Below are positions 21,742 through 33,081 of a stretch of DNA of 44,522 nucleotides, piece by piece. The notes beneath the pieces were generated by a model. That model saw nothing but the letters and a program-made list of their open reading frames with translations, was not told the origin of the DNA and made no database searches. The stretch lies in NCBI GenBank assembly GCA_013115135.1, contig JABANP010000440.1:1-44522 (forward strand), read 5' to 3'. The DNA comes from Perkinsus olseni (taxonomy: Eukaryota; Perkinsozoa; Perkinsida; Perkinsidae). Position 1 is the first letter of the stretch; each line of letters begins with the position of its first letter. The position numbers and the translations under genes are program-made.

Positions 21742-23457
21742 CTGGAATAAATGGAGAGCTGCCACCATGCACGAATCTTAAACAGGAGATGATTCCAACA
21801 AATTACGATAATATAATTAAAAGGACTCAAGAACCACAACGTTGGACGGAAACGGGTTGAGAATAGCCAACAGTATTCGACGCACGACGTGAGCTCCACC
21901 AACAACGAGCCAACGAAAAGCTGCTTACGACTACGAGTGGGCATCGAAGGTCAGGAGAGTTGCTCAGACATCCTTTCTATCGTGATGAGCGGAGTTGTTA
22001 ACCGGTAATCCGACTGGACTGAATGCGATGTATTCTTCTGAAGGATTTTCCCACCAGCAACCGCCGAAGTTGAGTCGGAAGTTGACCTAGTGGACCACTA
22101 GTGGTGGTCATGGCGGCGGGAGAATCGTTAGTAGTAGCCGCCGATATCAGTGGGACTAAAAGCGATAGTTTCCGTGGCGGCGACAGCGACGCCATAATGA
22201 TGTAAGAGCTGCCAGCGTAGTAGCCGTCTTCATAATGGTTGGAGAACTGTCTGCAAAGGCTGCCTTCACGATGATGGCCAGCCATTCAATCGCTGCGATT
22301 GGCTGAGGAGTAGTGGCGGTAGTAGCCGTCGCCTTCCTTATCATCGTGATTCCTGAGGGACGATCCCTCCTCGAAAACCGGAGGGACCCGGAACGCCGAT
22401 CCAATGAATCGGATCCATATACAGTGTTCTGAATATAGCTGCGTCTTCACGAGTGACTGGCCTGGCAGGTTAGCGCCAGTCCAGAGCAAGTACGAGGACA
22501 ACATCGTAAATCATTAGATCAGGAAGCACAAAATAAGCATCAAGTTGATGCCATCAACCCGTATTGCACATGGTATTAATCAGGCGAGGCCGAGCCTATC
22601 CAGGATATTCCCCCTGACTCAGGGGCCCTGAGAGTCTCAGGCTGAGACGAACGTCTCGAAGTCTCCCTGGCAACTCGGTTGCCACAAGCGCACTGAAAGG
22701 TATCATAGCAGTGTCAGGACATGCGAGTGTTAGAGTAGCTCAGCCAGCGGTGAATTCACCATTGGTAAATCGCCACCCTCTTGTGGGCACAGAGGGGCGT
22801 AGCGGCCACAGAGGGAGTTATCGGTGGTGTAAAGTGGTCGTTATGGTCACAGAGGCGGTCGTCGTGGCCACATAAGCGGTCGTTGTTACAAAGGGGCCCT
22901 CGTGGTCAGAGTGAACCTTGCAGCTGTCGGCTTCTCGATATCATTGACTCGAGAAGGTCCTAACAACACGCCATGTGCACGCGTGCAAACGTGGAAGCGT
23001 CTCAAAATGTGATGGACGCCATTGCCCATTGTGAGAATGCTTTAACGGCTTTCTCTTACTCTCCGAACACAACATGATGAGGTACATTAGGATGCAAACA
23101 GAGAAAACAAGAGGCAATACTACTAGAACTCTTCTGTCCTGATTAGCAGACAGCATGCGTGACGCATGCGCGCAAGAACCGTTTCATTCTCGCGTAAGAC
23201 CCAAGCGACCGTTGAGCATCCCTGTCTCACATATTATGATATTGCCTTAATGCCACTGGTACCACATGAACATGGCTGAACCAAAGATTCGGAGTAGGGA
23301 GCAAATGAGCGCACGATCATCGTGCCACGACGATCTTTCAGGTATCACTGGGTGTATAGAAATCGCGGATCCAAGAGATGATTCACATGCATGTCGGTAT
23401 ACCTTGTGGTGAACGTGTCGAGTTTGTCACAGCCATTACGGAGATAGGGCTGTTATG
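21742..23457. other. Non-coding with clustered small hairpins
   Basis: No supportable gene. An AGTAGCCGTC word recurs (about 21473, 22130, 22217, 22322) and CACAGAGGCGGTCGT-like words occur at 22790-22900, echoed at 35890-35930. Hairpins cluster at 22611-22683. Confidence 0.55.
22611..22683. repeat. Cluster of four perfect short inverted repeats
   Basis: In 73 bp: CCCCTGA/TCAGGGG (22611-22625), CCTGAGA/TCTCAGG (22627-22641), GAGACG/CGTCTC (22644-22657) and GGCAAC/GTTGCC (22669-22683), with loops of 1, 1, 2 and 3 nt. Confidence 0.85.
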
Positions 23458-23877
23458 GAGGGGCGCAGTTGTCGTAGAGGGGCGGGCCGTAGTCGTTGTT
23501 GTCGTAGTTGTCGTAGAGGGGCGGGCCGTAGTCGTTGTTGTCGTAGTTGTCGTAGAGGGGCGGGCCGTAGTCGTTGTTGTCGTAGAGGGGCGGGCCGTAG
23601 TCGTTGTTGTCGTAGAGGGGCGGGCCGTAGTCGTTGTTGTCGTAGTTGTCGTAGAGGGGCGGGCCGTAGTCGTTGTTGTCGTAGTTGTCGTAGAGGGGCG
23701 GGCCGTAGTCGTTGTTGTCGTAGTTGTCGTAGAGGGGCGGGCCGTAGTCGTTGTTGTCGTAGTTGTCGTAGAGGGGCTGGCCGTAGTCGTTGTTGTCGTA
23801 AAGTCGCAGGCCGTCGTCTTTGTTGTTGTATTTGTCGTAGAGGGGCTGGCCGTAGTCGTTGTTGTCGTAGAAGACTG
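23458..23877. repeat. 30/39-bp minisatellite, about 11 units
   Basis: Units built from GTCGTAGAGGGGCGGGCC and GTAGTCGTTGTT with an optional extra GTCGTAGTT. Because unit lengths are multiples of three, frames stay open on both strands (Val-rich on plus, Thr-rich TARPSTTTT on minus); these follow from repetition and are not called as genes. It directly abuts the 1247-bp tandem array. Confidence 0.92.
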
Positions 23878-23891
23878 CGGAAGACTGAAGA

Positions 23892-24312
23892 CTTGGGACG
23901 AAAAGTCAGTCAACAACTCCTCCCCAAGACCACGCCTCTGACTCTTGTATGCCTCTCAGAGCCACTCGCTGTATCGTCAATTCGAGGCTCGCTGATACGC
24001 ATCCTGTGATCATCCTCAAAGCCGTGAGTTTCTGGGAATACTCCGCCACTTGCGGTGACCAACTTAATGTAAGTTAGCGAAAGGTACGTGCGGGCACCTA
24101 CGAGGATCCGGAGCTGGGATGTGAAATGAAGGAGTTGACGGTTGGAGACCATTCAGAAGTCAAGGTAATGTCTCACCTTCCGTGGGAGGACTAGCCCCTC
24201 GTCTCAGGTGAGCCACGAGGGAGAAAATCTATGCGTAGAAGGGCTCAGAGATTGGTGGAAACAACAGACCGGACAGGACGGAGGGGAACCGGTGGTTGTG
24301 GACCTCACCTGA
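23892..24312 (+). pseudogene. 5'-truncated RPA1-like gene, first unit
   Basis: Contains the end of exon 3 and exons 4-6 of the RPA1-like gene, but the array begins inside exon 3, directly after the minisatellite, so the first exons are absent. Confidence 0.7.
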
Positions 24313-24442
24313 TGATACACAGTATGCGATAATACTAGTGTGTCGCACAATATGTAGTCACTGGCAGTGACTCACTACATTGCGCTGTCACGAGTCACTT
24401 CAGATCCGCTACATTCGTTAGCCGATAACACCTGCACTGCCG

Positions 24443-25559
24443 ATGTCAGTAATTAGTGAAGATCAGTCTGTCGCCATTGTCTCACCTCCTTACCTTGTGT
24501 TGTTTGTAAATGCCGAAGGTCCACATGAATGTGAAGGAGAGAGTGCTGGATTTGGGAGTCATGTTTGTTCAAATTGGAGCAGTTGGAGTCATCATACTGA
24601 GCTGAAGACTGCGACCGCACGGCCGAGACCCTTAGCAATAGGACTAGGCGGGAGTACTCCACACCTGATATGGAGCACACTCGGACAACTGAGGCAGAGA
24701 AGGAAATTTCCCAGGAGCAGCTCTGCAGGTAAGTTCGGACGCACGGGCGTCAATAGTATCGGCGCTTCAGTATTGACTCAATACTGAAGCGCCGAATCAC
24801 GCACCACTGCATGCCCCTCTGGTAGGTTCTCAAGACTATCAAAATACACATTGCCCGCTCACCCCGGAATCAATGCTGACGGGATCCCGTGACCCTGCAG
24901 CGTGCTCAAGATGCTCAAGCCAATCTCGAAATCGATACGTACGGCATCCTGTGGTCCTCCAGTGAAATTGAGGAAGTGAGCGAGGGTCAGGACCCCTGCT
25001 GTTGAGGACCGACGGCCGGCTCTTTTCCTGATCAATGCCGTGAATTCTCAACTCAGGTACAAATCGAGAAGACGGGACACAAAAAGCCGAAACTGACTTT
25101 CACCTTAATCGATGACACCGGGCTCGCCAGAGTCAATGCTTGGGACGAAAAGTCAGTCAACAACTCCTCCCCAAGACCACGCCTCTGACTCTTGTATGCC
25201 TCTCAGAGCCACTCGCTGTATCGTCAATTCGAGGCTCGCTGATACGCATCCTGTGATCATCCTCAAAGCCGTGAGTTTCTGGGAATACTCCGCCACTTGC
25301 GGTGACCAACTTAATGTAAGTTAGCGAAAGGTACGTGCGGGCACCTACGAGGATCCGGAGCTGGGATGTGAAATGAAGGAGTTGACGGTTGGAGACCATT
25401 CAGAAGTCAAGGTAATGTCTCACCTTCCATGGGAGGACTAGCCCCTCGTCTCAGGTGAGCCACGAGGGAGAAAATCTATGCGTAGAAGGGCTCAGAGATT
25501 GGTGGAAACAACAGACCGGACAGGACGGAGGGGAACCGGTGGTTGTGGACCTCACCTGA
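24443..25559 (+). CDS. RPA1-like single OB-fold protein (DBD-B type), intact copy
   Basis: Exons 24443-24728, 24911-24975, 25057-25151, 25207-25270, 25331-25411, 25455-25559; phases agree and total 696 nt (231 aa plus stop). Residues from about 100 follow the DNA-binding domain B pattern of replication protein A large subunit: IDTYGILWSSSEIEE, then KLTFTLIDDTGLARVNAW with the Trp that stacks on ssDNA in RPA1, then HPVIILKA, and LRDWWKQQTGQ at the end matching the LRGW segment. Expected role is single-strand DNA binding in the nucleus. It has only one recognisable OB fold and stops soon after, so it lacks the zinc-bearing domain C. The N-terminal 95 residues (ATG 24443) are not recognised. Introns are 50-80 nt except intron 1 (182 nt), which carries a perfect palindrome. 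Exon 4's CAG acceptor is intact only here. Confidence 0.72.
24759..24795. repeat. 37-nt near-perfect palindrome in intron 1
   Basis: Two perfect 18-nt arms (TCGGCGCTTCAGTATTGA and its complement) around a single C. The same palindrome is unchanged in every unit: 26006-26042, 27253-27289, 28500-28536 and 29749-29785. It lies in the only long intron of the gene. Confidence 0.95.
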
Positions 25560-25689
25560 TGATACACAGTATGCGATAATACTAGTGTGTCGCACAATAT
25601 GTAGTCACTGGCAGTGACTCACTACATTGCGCTGTCACGAGTCACTTCAGATCCGCTACATTCGTTAGCCGATAACACCTGCACTGCCG

Positions 25690-26806
25690 ATGTCAGTAAT
25701 TAGTGAAGATCAGTCTGTCGCCATTGTCTCACCTCCTTACCTTGTGTTGTTTGTAAATGCCGAAGGTCCACATGAATGTGAAGGAGAGAGTGCTGGATTT
25801 GGGAGTCATGTTTGTTCAAATTGGAGCAGTTGGAGTCATCATACTGAGCTGAAGACTGCGACCGCACGGCCGAGACCCTTAGCAATAGGACTAGGCGGGA
25901 GTACTCCACACCTGATATGGAGCACACTCGGACAACTGAGGCAGAGAAGGAAATTTCCCAGGAGCAGCTCTGCAGGTAAGTTCGGACGCACGGGCGTCAA
26001 TAGTATCGGCGCTTCAGTATTGACTCAATACTGAAGCGCCGAATCACGCACCACTGCATGCCCCTCTGGTAGGTTCTCAAGACTATCAAAATACACATTG
26101 CCCGCTCACCCCGGAATCAATGCTGACGGGATCCCGTGACCCTGCAGCGTGCTCAAGATGCTCAAGCCAATCTCGAAATCGATACGTACGGCATCCTGTG
26201 GTCCTCCAGTGAAATTGAGGAAGTGAGCGAGGGTCAGGACCCCTGCTGTTGAGGACCGACGGCCGGCTCTTTTCCTGATCAATGCCGTGAATTCTCAACT
26301 CAGGTACAAATCGAGAAGACGGGACACAAAAAGCCGAAACTGACTTTCACCTTAATCGATGACACCGGGCTCGCCAGAGTCAATGCTTGGGACGAAAAGT
26401 CAGTCAACAACTCCTCCCCAAGACCACGCCTCTGACTCTTGTATGCCTCTCAAAGCCACTCGCTGTATCGTCAATTCGAGGCTCGCTGATACGCATCCTG
26501 TGATCATCCTCAAAGCCGTGAGTTTCTGGGAATACTCCGCCACTTGCGGTGACCAACTTAATGTAAGTTAGCGAAAGGTACGTGCGGGCACCTACGAGGA
26601 TCCGGAGCTGGGATGTGAAATGAAGGAGTTGACGGTTGGAGACCATTCAGAAGTCAAGGTAATGTCTCACCTTCCATGGGAGGACTAGCCCCTCGTCTCA
26701 GGTGAGCCACGAGGGAGAAAATCTATGCGTAGAAGGGCTCAGAGATTGGTGGAAACAACAGACCGGACAGGACGGAGGGGAACCGGTGGTTGTGGACCTC
26801 ACCTGA
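25690..26806 (+). pseudogene. RPA1-like tandem copy 2, exon 4 acceptor altered
   Basis: Same exon layout shifted by 1247 bp. At the exon 4 acceptor TCTCAG-AGCC has become TCTCAA-AGCC, so the AG moves two bases and the frame would reach a stop (TGA) within about 12 codons. Could still be expressed if another site is used. Confidence 0.6.
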
Positions 26807-26936
26807 TGATACACAGTATGCGATAATACTAGTGTGTCGCACAATATGTAGTCACTGGCAGTGACTCACTACATTGCGCTGTCACGAGTCACTTCAGATC
26901 CGCTACATTCGTTAGCCGATAACACCTGCACTGCCG

Positions 26937-28053
26937 ATGTCAGTAATTAGTGAAGATCAGTCTGTCGCCATTGTCTCACCTCCTTACCTTGTGTTGTTTG
27001 TAAATGCCGAAGGTCCACATGAATGTGAAGGAGAGAGTGCTGGATTTGGGAGTCATGTTTGTTCAAATTGGAGCAGTTGGAGTCATCATACTGAGCTGAA
27101 GACTGCGACCGCACGGCCGAGACCCTTAGCAATAGGACTAGGCGGGAGTACTCCACACCTGATATGGAGCACACTCGGACAACTGAGGCAGAGAAGGAAA
27201 TTTCCCAGGAGCAGCTCTGCAGGTAAGTTCGGACGCACGGGCGTCAATAGTATCGGCGCTTCAGTATTGACTCAATACTGAAGCGCCGAATCACGCACCA
27301 CTGCATGCCCCTCTGGTAGGTTCTCAAGACTATCAAAATACACATTGCCCGCTCACCCCGGAATCAATGCTGACGGGATCCCGTGACCCTGCAGCGTGCT
27401 CAAGATGCTCAAGCCAATCTCGAAATCGATACGTACGGCATCCTGTGGTCCTCCAGTGAAATTGAGGAAGTGAGCGAGGGTCAGGACCCCTGCTGTTGAG
27501 GACCGACGGCCGGCTCTTTTCCTGATCAATGCCGTGAATTCTCAACTCAGGTACACATCGAGAAGACGGGACACAAAAAGCCGAAACTGACTTTCACCTT
27601 AATCGATGACACCGGGCTCGCCAGAGTCAATGCTTGGGATGAAAAGTCAGTCAACAACTCCTCCCCAAGACCACGCCTCTGACTCTTGTATGCCTCTCAA
27701 AGCCACTCGCTGTATCGTCAATTCGAGGCTCGCTGATACGCATCCTGTGATCATCCTCAAAGCCGTGAGTTTCTGGGAATACTCCGCCACTTGCGGTGAC
27801 CAACTTAATGTAAGTTAGCGAAAGGTACGTGCGGGCACCTACGAGGATCCGGAGCTGGGATGTGAAATGAAGGAGTTGACGGTTGGAGACCATTCAGAAG
27901 TCAAGGTAATGTCTCACCTTCCGTGGGAGGACTAGCCCCTCGTCTCAGGTGAGCCACGAGGGAGAAAATCTATGCGTAGAAGGGCTCAGAGATTGGTGGA
28001 AACAACAGACCGGACAGGACGGAGGGGAACCGGTGGTTGTGGACCTCACCTGA
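26937..28053 (+). pseudogene. RPA1-like tandem copy 3, exon 4 acceptor altered
   Basis: As copy 2, with the CAG to CAA change, plus a CAA to CAC change (Gln to His) at the start of exon 3 near 27556. Otherwise the OB-fold reading frame is preserved. Confidence 0.6.
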
Positions 28054-28183
28054 TGATACACAGTATGCGATAATACTAGTGTGTCGCACAATATGTAGTC
28101 ACTGGCAGTGACTCACTACATTGCGCTGTCACGAGTCACTTCAGATCCGCTACATTCGTTAGCCGATAACACCTGCACTGCCG

Positions 28184-29302
28184 ATGTCAGTAATTAGTGA
28201 AGATCAGTCTGTCGCCATTGTCTCACCTCCTTACCTTGTGTTGTTTGTAAATGCCGAAGGTCCACATGAATGTGAAGGAGAGAGTGCTGGATTTGGGAGT
28301 CATGTTTGTTCAAATTGGAGCAGTTGGAGTCATCATACTGAGCTGAAGACTGCGACCGCACGGCCGAGACCCTTAGCAATAGGACTAGGCGGGAGTACTC
28401 CACACCTGATATGGAGCACACTCGGACAACTGAGGCAGAGAAGGAAATTTCCCAGGAGCAGCTCTGCAGGTAAGTTCGGACGCACGGGCGTCAATAGTAT
28501 CGGCGCTTCAGTATTGACTCAATACTGAAGCGCCGAATCACGCACCACTGCATGCCCCTCTGGTAGGTTCTCAAGACTATTAAAATACACATTGCCCGCT
28601 CACCCCGGAATCAATGCTGACGGGATCCCGTGACCCTGCAGCGTGCTCAAGATGCTCAAGCCAATCTCGAAATCGATACGTACGGCATCCTGTGGTCCTC
28701 CAGTGAAATTGAGGAAGTGAGCGAGGGTCAGGACCCCTGCTGTTGAGGACCGACGGCCGGCTCTTTTCCTGATCAATGCCGTGAATTCTCAACTCAGGTA
28801 CACATCGAGAAGACGGGACACAAAAAGCCGAAACTGACTTTCACCTTAATCGATGACACCGGGCTCGCCAGAGTCAATGCTTGGGATGAAAAGTCAGTCA
28901 ACAACTCCTCCCCAAGACCACGCCTCTGACTCTTGTATGCCTCTCAAAGCCACTCGCTGTATCGTCAATTCGAGGCTCGCTGATACGCATCCTGTGATCA
29001 TCCCTCAAAGCCGTGAGTTTCTGGGAATACTCCGCCACTTGCGGTGACCAACTTAATGTAAGTTAGCGAAAGGTACGTGCGGGCACCTACGAGGATCCGG
29101 AGCTGGGATGTGAAATGAAGGAGTTGACGGTTGGAGACCATTCAGAAGTCAAGGTAATGTCTCACCTTCCATGGGGAGGACTAGCCCCTCGTCTCAGGTG
29201 AGCCACGAGGGAGAAAATCTATGCGTAGAAGGGCTCAGAGATTGGTGGAAACAACAGACCGGACAGGACGGAGGGGAACCGGTGGTTGTGGACCTCACCT
29301 GA
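28184..29302 (+). pseudogene. RPA1-like tandem copy 4, acceptor lost and frameshifted
   Basis: Carries the CAG to CAA acceptor change and an extra C in exon 4 (ATCATCCCTCAAAG near 29002), which breaks the VIILKA strand. An extra G near 29173 lies in the intron before the last exon. Confidence 0.7.
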
Positions 29303-29432
29303 TGATACACAGTATGCGATAATACTAGTGTGTCGCACAATATGTAGTCACTGGCAGTGACTCACTACATTGCGCTGTCACGAGTCACTTCAGATCCGCT
29401 ACATTCGTTAGCCGATAACACCTGCACTGCCG

Positions 29433-29900
29433 ATGTCAGTAATTAGTGAAGATCAGTCTGTCGCCATTGTCTCACCTCCTTACCTTGTGTTGTTTGTAAA
29501 TGCCGAAGGTCCACATGAATGTGAAGGAGAGAGTGCTGGATTTAGGAGTCATGTTTGTTCAAATTGGAGCAGTTGGAGTCATCATACTGAGCTGAAGACT
29601 GCGACCGCACGGCCGAGACCCTTAGCAATAGGACTAGGCGGGAGTACTCCACACCTGATATGGAGCACACTCGGACAACTGAGGCAGAGAAGGAAATTTC
29701 CCAGGAGCAGCTCTGCAGGTAAGTTCGGACGCACGGGCGTCAATAGTATCGGCGCTTCAGTATTGACTCAATACTGAAGCGCCGAATCACGCACCACTGC
29801 ATGCCCCTCTGGTAGGTTCTCAAGACTATTAAAATACACATTGCCCGCTCACCCCGGAATCAATGCTGACGGGATCCCGTGACCCTGCAGCGTGCTCAAG
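29433..29900 (+). pseudogene. RPA1-like tandem copy 5, truncated
   Basis: Only exon 1 and intron 1 remain; the array ends at 29900 within the CGTGCTCAAG just before exon 2. Confidence 0.7.
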
Positions 29901-30552
29901 CATGTGGGTCCTCGAAGAGTAGTCTCAGTCTGAGACTCTCAGAGCCGGTCGAGATTAGCGATCTATCCAACACCTGATAAAGAAAAGGACACAACTAGAA
30001 GTCAAGTTCCGGATCCAGTGGAGGCAAAACGTCGTGCTCATCACCTACTGGCCCGCGAGCGAACCCCAGCTCCACGGACACAAAAGCATCGAGAACCCCA
30101 GACTCTGGGGCCCAGAGGACCTCTCCTACTCCTTCACCTGGGGAGCCTGGAGGTAGCCCTCCTCCTGGTAGCAGCCCCAGATAGAAAACCGCGAACCGGC
30201 TGTCCAAAGAGGTGGGAATAATGCCATCATTGTAGCATGCTGGCGTTGATTGCAGGTGCCACAGGCATCTACTCTAAAGCCGAGGCTAGACGAAAGGAAA
30301 TGCACTGCCTGCCACCAGGGTCCTAGGGGGGTGATTCTTGGAGTCCGCGAGATGTGAGGAGAAGTGGATATTACGTAAGTTGCCAATATAGGAGACGGGT
30401 CGGGTATAAGCACTGCTCCCACAGAGGTTTCGTGGGCATCTGAGTAAGACCGAGTGAAAGAGAAGGGTCCTATGCTAATTCAGGAAGGCCACCGGAATAT
30501 CTCTTTATCTCTTGTTTTTAGTTGCGAGTGAGAAAATCTGGGATGCCGGTTG
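29901..30552. other. Spacer with a Ser/Pro-rich open stretch
   Basis: Starts with a 17-nt palindrome (AGTCTCAG-T-CTGAGACT, 29921-29937). From about 29998 to 30183 one plus frame reads a Ser/Pro/Gly/Thr-rich linker-like segment ending in a stop; it could be an exon of the OB-fold gene that follows, but no splice pair convinces me. Confidence 0.4.
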
Positions 30553-31181
30553 ATGTACGTGGGTAGCAGCTACCCGGTAGCTTTCCTAATGACACGTATT
30601 GACCGCGTCATCACGACGGCTGACGTGGGGATCTCAAAAGTGGGGTCACACGTGAACGTGACAGGAGTGTGCATCACAGGAGAACCCAGAGAGGTAGGGA
30701 CTCAGAGCTAGCGTCTAATCTGTGGATTATATCGACACAACCCCAGAGCGAAAATTCTCCATCACTCCGAAAATTTTCAGCACGCATTTCTCTCACAGGT
30801 TACCAGTGGATGTGACGCTGCCGAGAACGTAGGAGGCCTCGTTCTGGTGGACGAGTACGGTACCGTGCGTGTGAACAAGTAGTGACACACTGCGTCGCCC
30901 CCACATAACCATCGCGTTGCATCGTACCTGACATCAGTATCGGCTAATGTATAGCTTTGACGCGAGGATCATTCAGTACCACTGGTACTGTACCAGAGAT
31001 ACATGTTCTCAGGGGCAACAGAGCCAGTCTCGGAGTGGAAACGGCTGACAACCCACTTGTACTCATCACTAGTGTAAGGATGTATCGCCCTTACCTCCAG
31101 CTTCTCCTGCCAGAAGTCCAGATTAAGGTCGACGATACCGAAGAGAGCCGTCTTGCTGCCGATAGCCAAGTTATGGTCCAA
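30553..31181 (+). CDS. Partial RPA1-like OB-fold gene (module 1)
   Basis: Exons 30553-30693, 30799-30878, 31013-31073 and 31122-31181. Exon lengths and phases parallel those of the module at 33875-34543 (80 nt equal, 61 versus 64 nt, 60 nt equal). Shared residues include ITTADVGI, GSHVNVTGVCITGEP, VLVDEYGTVRVNK, NPLVLIT and KVDDTEESRL, which place it as an RPA1 DBD-B-like OB fold. The Trp kept in the tandem genes after the RVN strand is absent (VRVNKGNR). The next expected exon (VNP...IP) is not found; instead the DNA enters the 57-bp minisatellite right after a weak GTTATG donor. Start at ATG 30553 or 30589 is uncertain and a longer upstream part is likely. Confidence 0.6.
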
Positions 31182-31225
31182 GTTATGTTCATGATGAGCA
31201 GCTCATCGAAATGATAGCTCGATTG

Positions 31226-32936
31226 TGGTCGCTGTAGTCTCTGTCGTCGTCATTATTCTTGTCGTAGTAGTTGTGGTCATAGTGGTCGCTGTAGTCTCTG
31301 TCGTCGTCATTATTCTTGTCGTAGTAGTTGTGGTCATAGTGGTCGCTGTAGTCTCTGTCGTCGTCATTATTCTTGTCGTAGTAGTTGTGGTCATAGTGGT
31401 CGCTGTAGTCTCTGTCGTCGTCATTATTCTTGTCGTAGTAGTTGTGGTCATAGTGGTCGCTGTAGTCTCTGTCGTCGTCATTATTCTTGTCGTAGTAGTT
31501 GTGGTCATAGTGGTCGCTGTAGTCTCTGTCGTCGTCATTATTCTTGTCGTAGTAGTTGTGGTCATAGTGGTCGCTGTAGTCTCTGTCGTCGTCATTATTC
31601 TTGTCGTAGTAGTTGTGGTCATAGTGGTCGCTGTAGTCTCTGTCGTCGTCATTATTCTTGTCGTAGTAGTTGTGGTCATAGTGGTCGCTGTAGTCTCTGT
31701 CGTCGTCATTATTCTTGTCGTAGTAGTTGTGGTCATAGTGGTCGCTGTAGTCTCTGTCGTCGTCATTATTCTTGTCGTAGTAGTTGTGGTCATAGTGGTC
31801 GCTGTAGTCTCTGTCGTCGTCATTATTCTTGCCGTAGTAGTTGTGGTCATAGTGGTCGCTGTAGTCTCTGTCGTCGTCATTATTCTTGTCGTAGTAGTTG
31901 TGGTCATAGTGGTCGCTGTAGTCTCTGTCGTCGTCATTATTCTTGTCATAGTAGTTGTGGTCATAGTGGTCGCTGTAGTCTCTGTCGTCGTCATTATTCT
32001 TGTCGTAGTAGTTGTGGTCATAGTGGTCGCTGTAGTCTCTGTCGTCGTCATTATTCTTGTCGTAGTAGTTGTGGTCATAGTGGTCGCTGTAGTCTCTGTC
32101 GTCGTAATTATTCTTGCCGTAGTAGTTGTGGTCATAGTGGTCGCTGTAGTCTCTGTCGTCGTCATTATTCTTGCCGTAGTAGTTGTGGTCATAGTGGTCG
32201 CTGTAGTCTCTGTCGTCGTCATTATTCTTGTCGTAGTAGTTGTGGTCATAGTGGTCGCTGTAGTCTCTGTCGTCGTCATTAATCTTGTCGTAGTAGTTGT
32301 GGTCATAGTGGTCGCTGTGGTCTCTGTCGTCGTCATTATTCTTGTCGTAGTAGTTGTGGTCATAGCGGTCGCTGTAGTCCCTGTCGTCGTCATTATTCTT
32401 GTCGTAGTAGTTGTGGTCATAGTGGTCGCTGTAGTCTCTGTCGTCGTCATTATTCTTGTCGTAGTAGTTGTGGTCATAGTGGTCGCTGTAGTCTCTGTCG
32501 TCATTATTCTTGTCGTAGTAGTTGTGGTCATAGTGGTCGCTGTAGTCTCTGTCGTCGTCATTATTCTTGTCGTAGTAGTTGTGGTCATAGTGGTCGCTGT
32601 AGTCTCTGTCGTCGTCATTATTCTTGTCGTAGTAGTTGTGGTCATAGTGGTCGCTGTAGTCTCTGTCGTCGTCATTATTCTTGTCGTAGTAGTTGTGGTC
32701 ATAGTGGTCGCTGTAGTCTCTGTCGTCGTCATTATTCTTGTCGTAGTAGTTGTGGTCATAGTGGTCGCTGTAGTCTCTGTCGTCGTCATTATTCTTGTCG
32801 TAGTAGTTGTGGTCATAGTGGTCGCTGTGGTCTCTGTCGTCGTCATTATTCTTGTCGTAGTAGTTGTGGTCATAGTGGTCGCTGTAGTCTCTGTCGTCGT
32901 CATTATTCTTGTCGTAGTAGTTGTGGTCATAGTGGT
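31226..32936. repeat. 57-bp minisatellite, about 30 copies
   Basis: A 57-bp unit (begins GTCGCTGTAGTCTCTGTCGT) repeated about 30 times with few substitutions; one unit near 32505 lacks three bases. Because 57 is divisible by three, frames are open on both strands. The longest, minus 33054 to 31189 from a true ATG, is 621 codons with a 19-residue repeat DYSDHYDHNYYDKNNDDDR. Most variants are single bases and the only length change is in frame, which fits either coding constraint or simple copying. It lies between two OB-fold modules and could be intronic. Confidence 0.95.
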
Positions 32937-33081
32937 CTCGGCCTGCCTCGACTAGCGTAGAAGTAGTGCTCGTCATATTGAAATAGTCGTAGTGGTGCGA
33001 TCGCAGCAACAGTTGGTGTGGTAGCCGTACCTGCAACTGTGGACTATATGTCATAGTTCTCAGTCATTGGTTCATCAGCGT

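Larger units (their letters stand above)
23892..29900 (+). repeat. 1247-bp tandem array, 4.8 copies
   Basis: Units start at 23892, 25139, 26386, 27633 and 28880 and are nearly identical; the last is cut at 29900 and carries two one-base insertions (an extra C near 29002, an extra G near 29173). Each unit holds the 3' exons of one RPA1-like gene and the 5' exons of the next, so complete genes span unit borders. Confidence 0.97.

Noticed and set aside
23383..24009. Val-rich, Arg/Cys-rich and Thr-rich frames over the 30/39-bp minisatellite
   Set aside because: All three are open only because the unit length is a multiple of three; a mucin-like reading of the Thr frame has no signal peptide or independent support.
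24453..29777. Repeated minus-strand frames of 70-80 codons in the 1247-bp units
   Set aside because: They overlap the OB-fold exons on the opposite strand, and only the plus strand gives phase-consistent splicing and domain matches.
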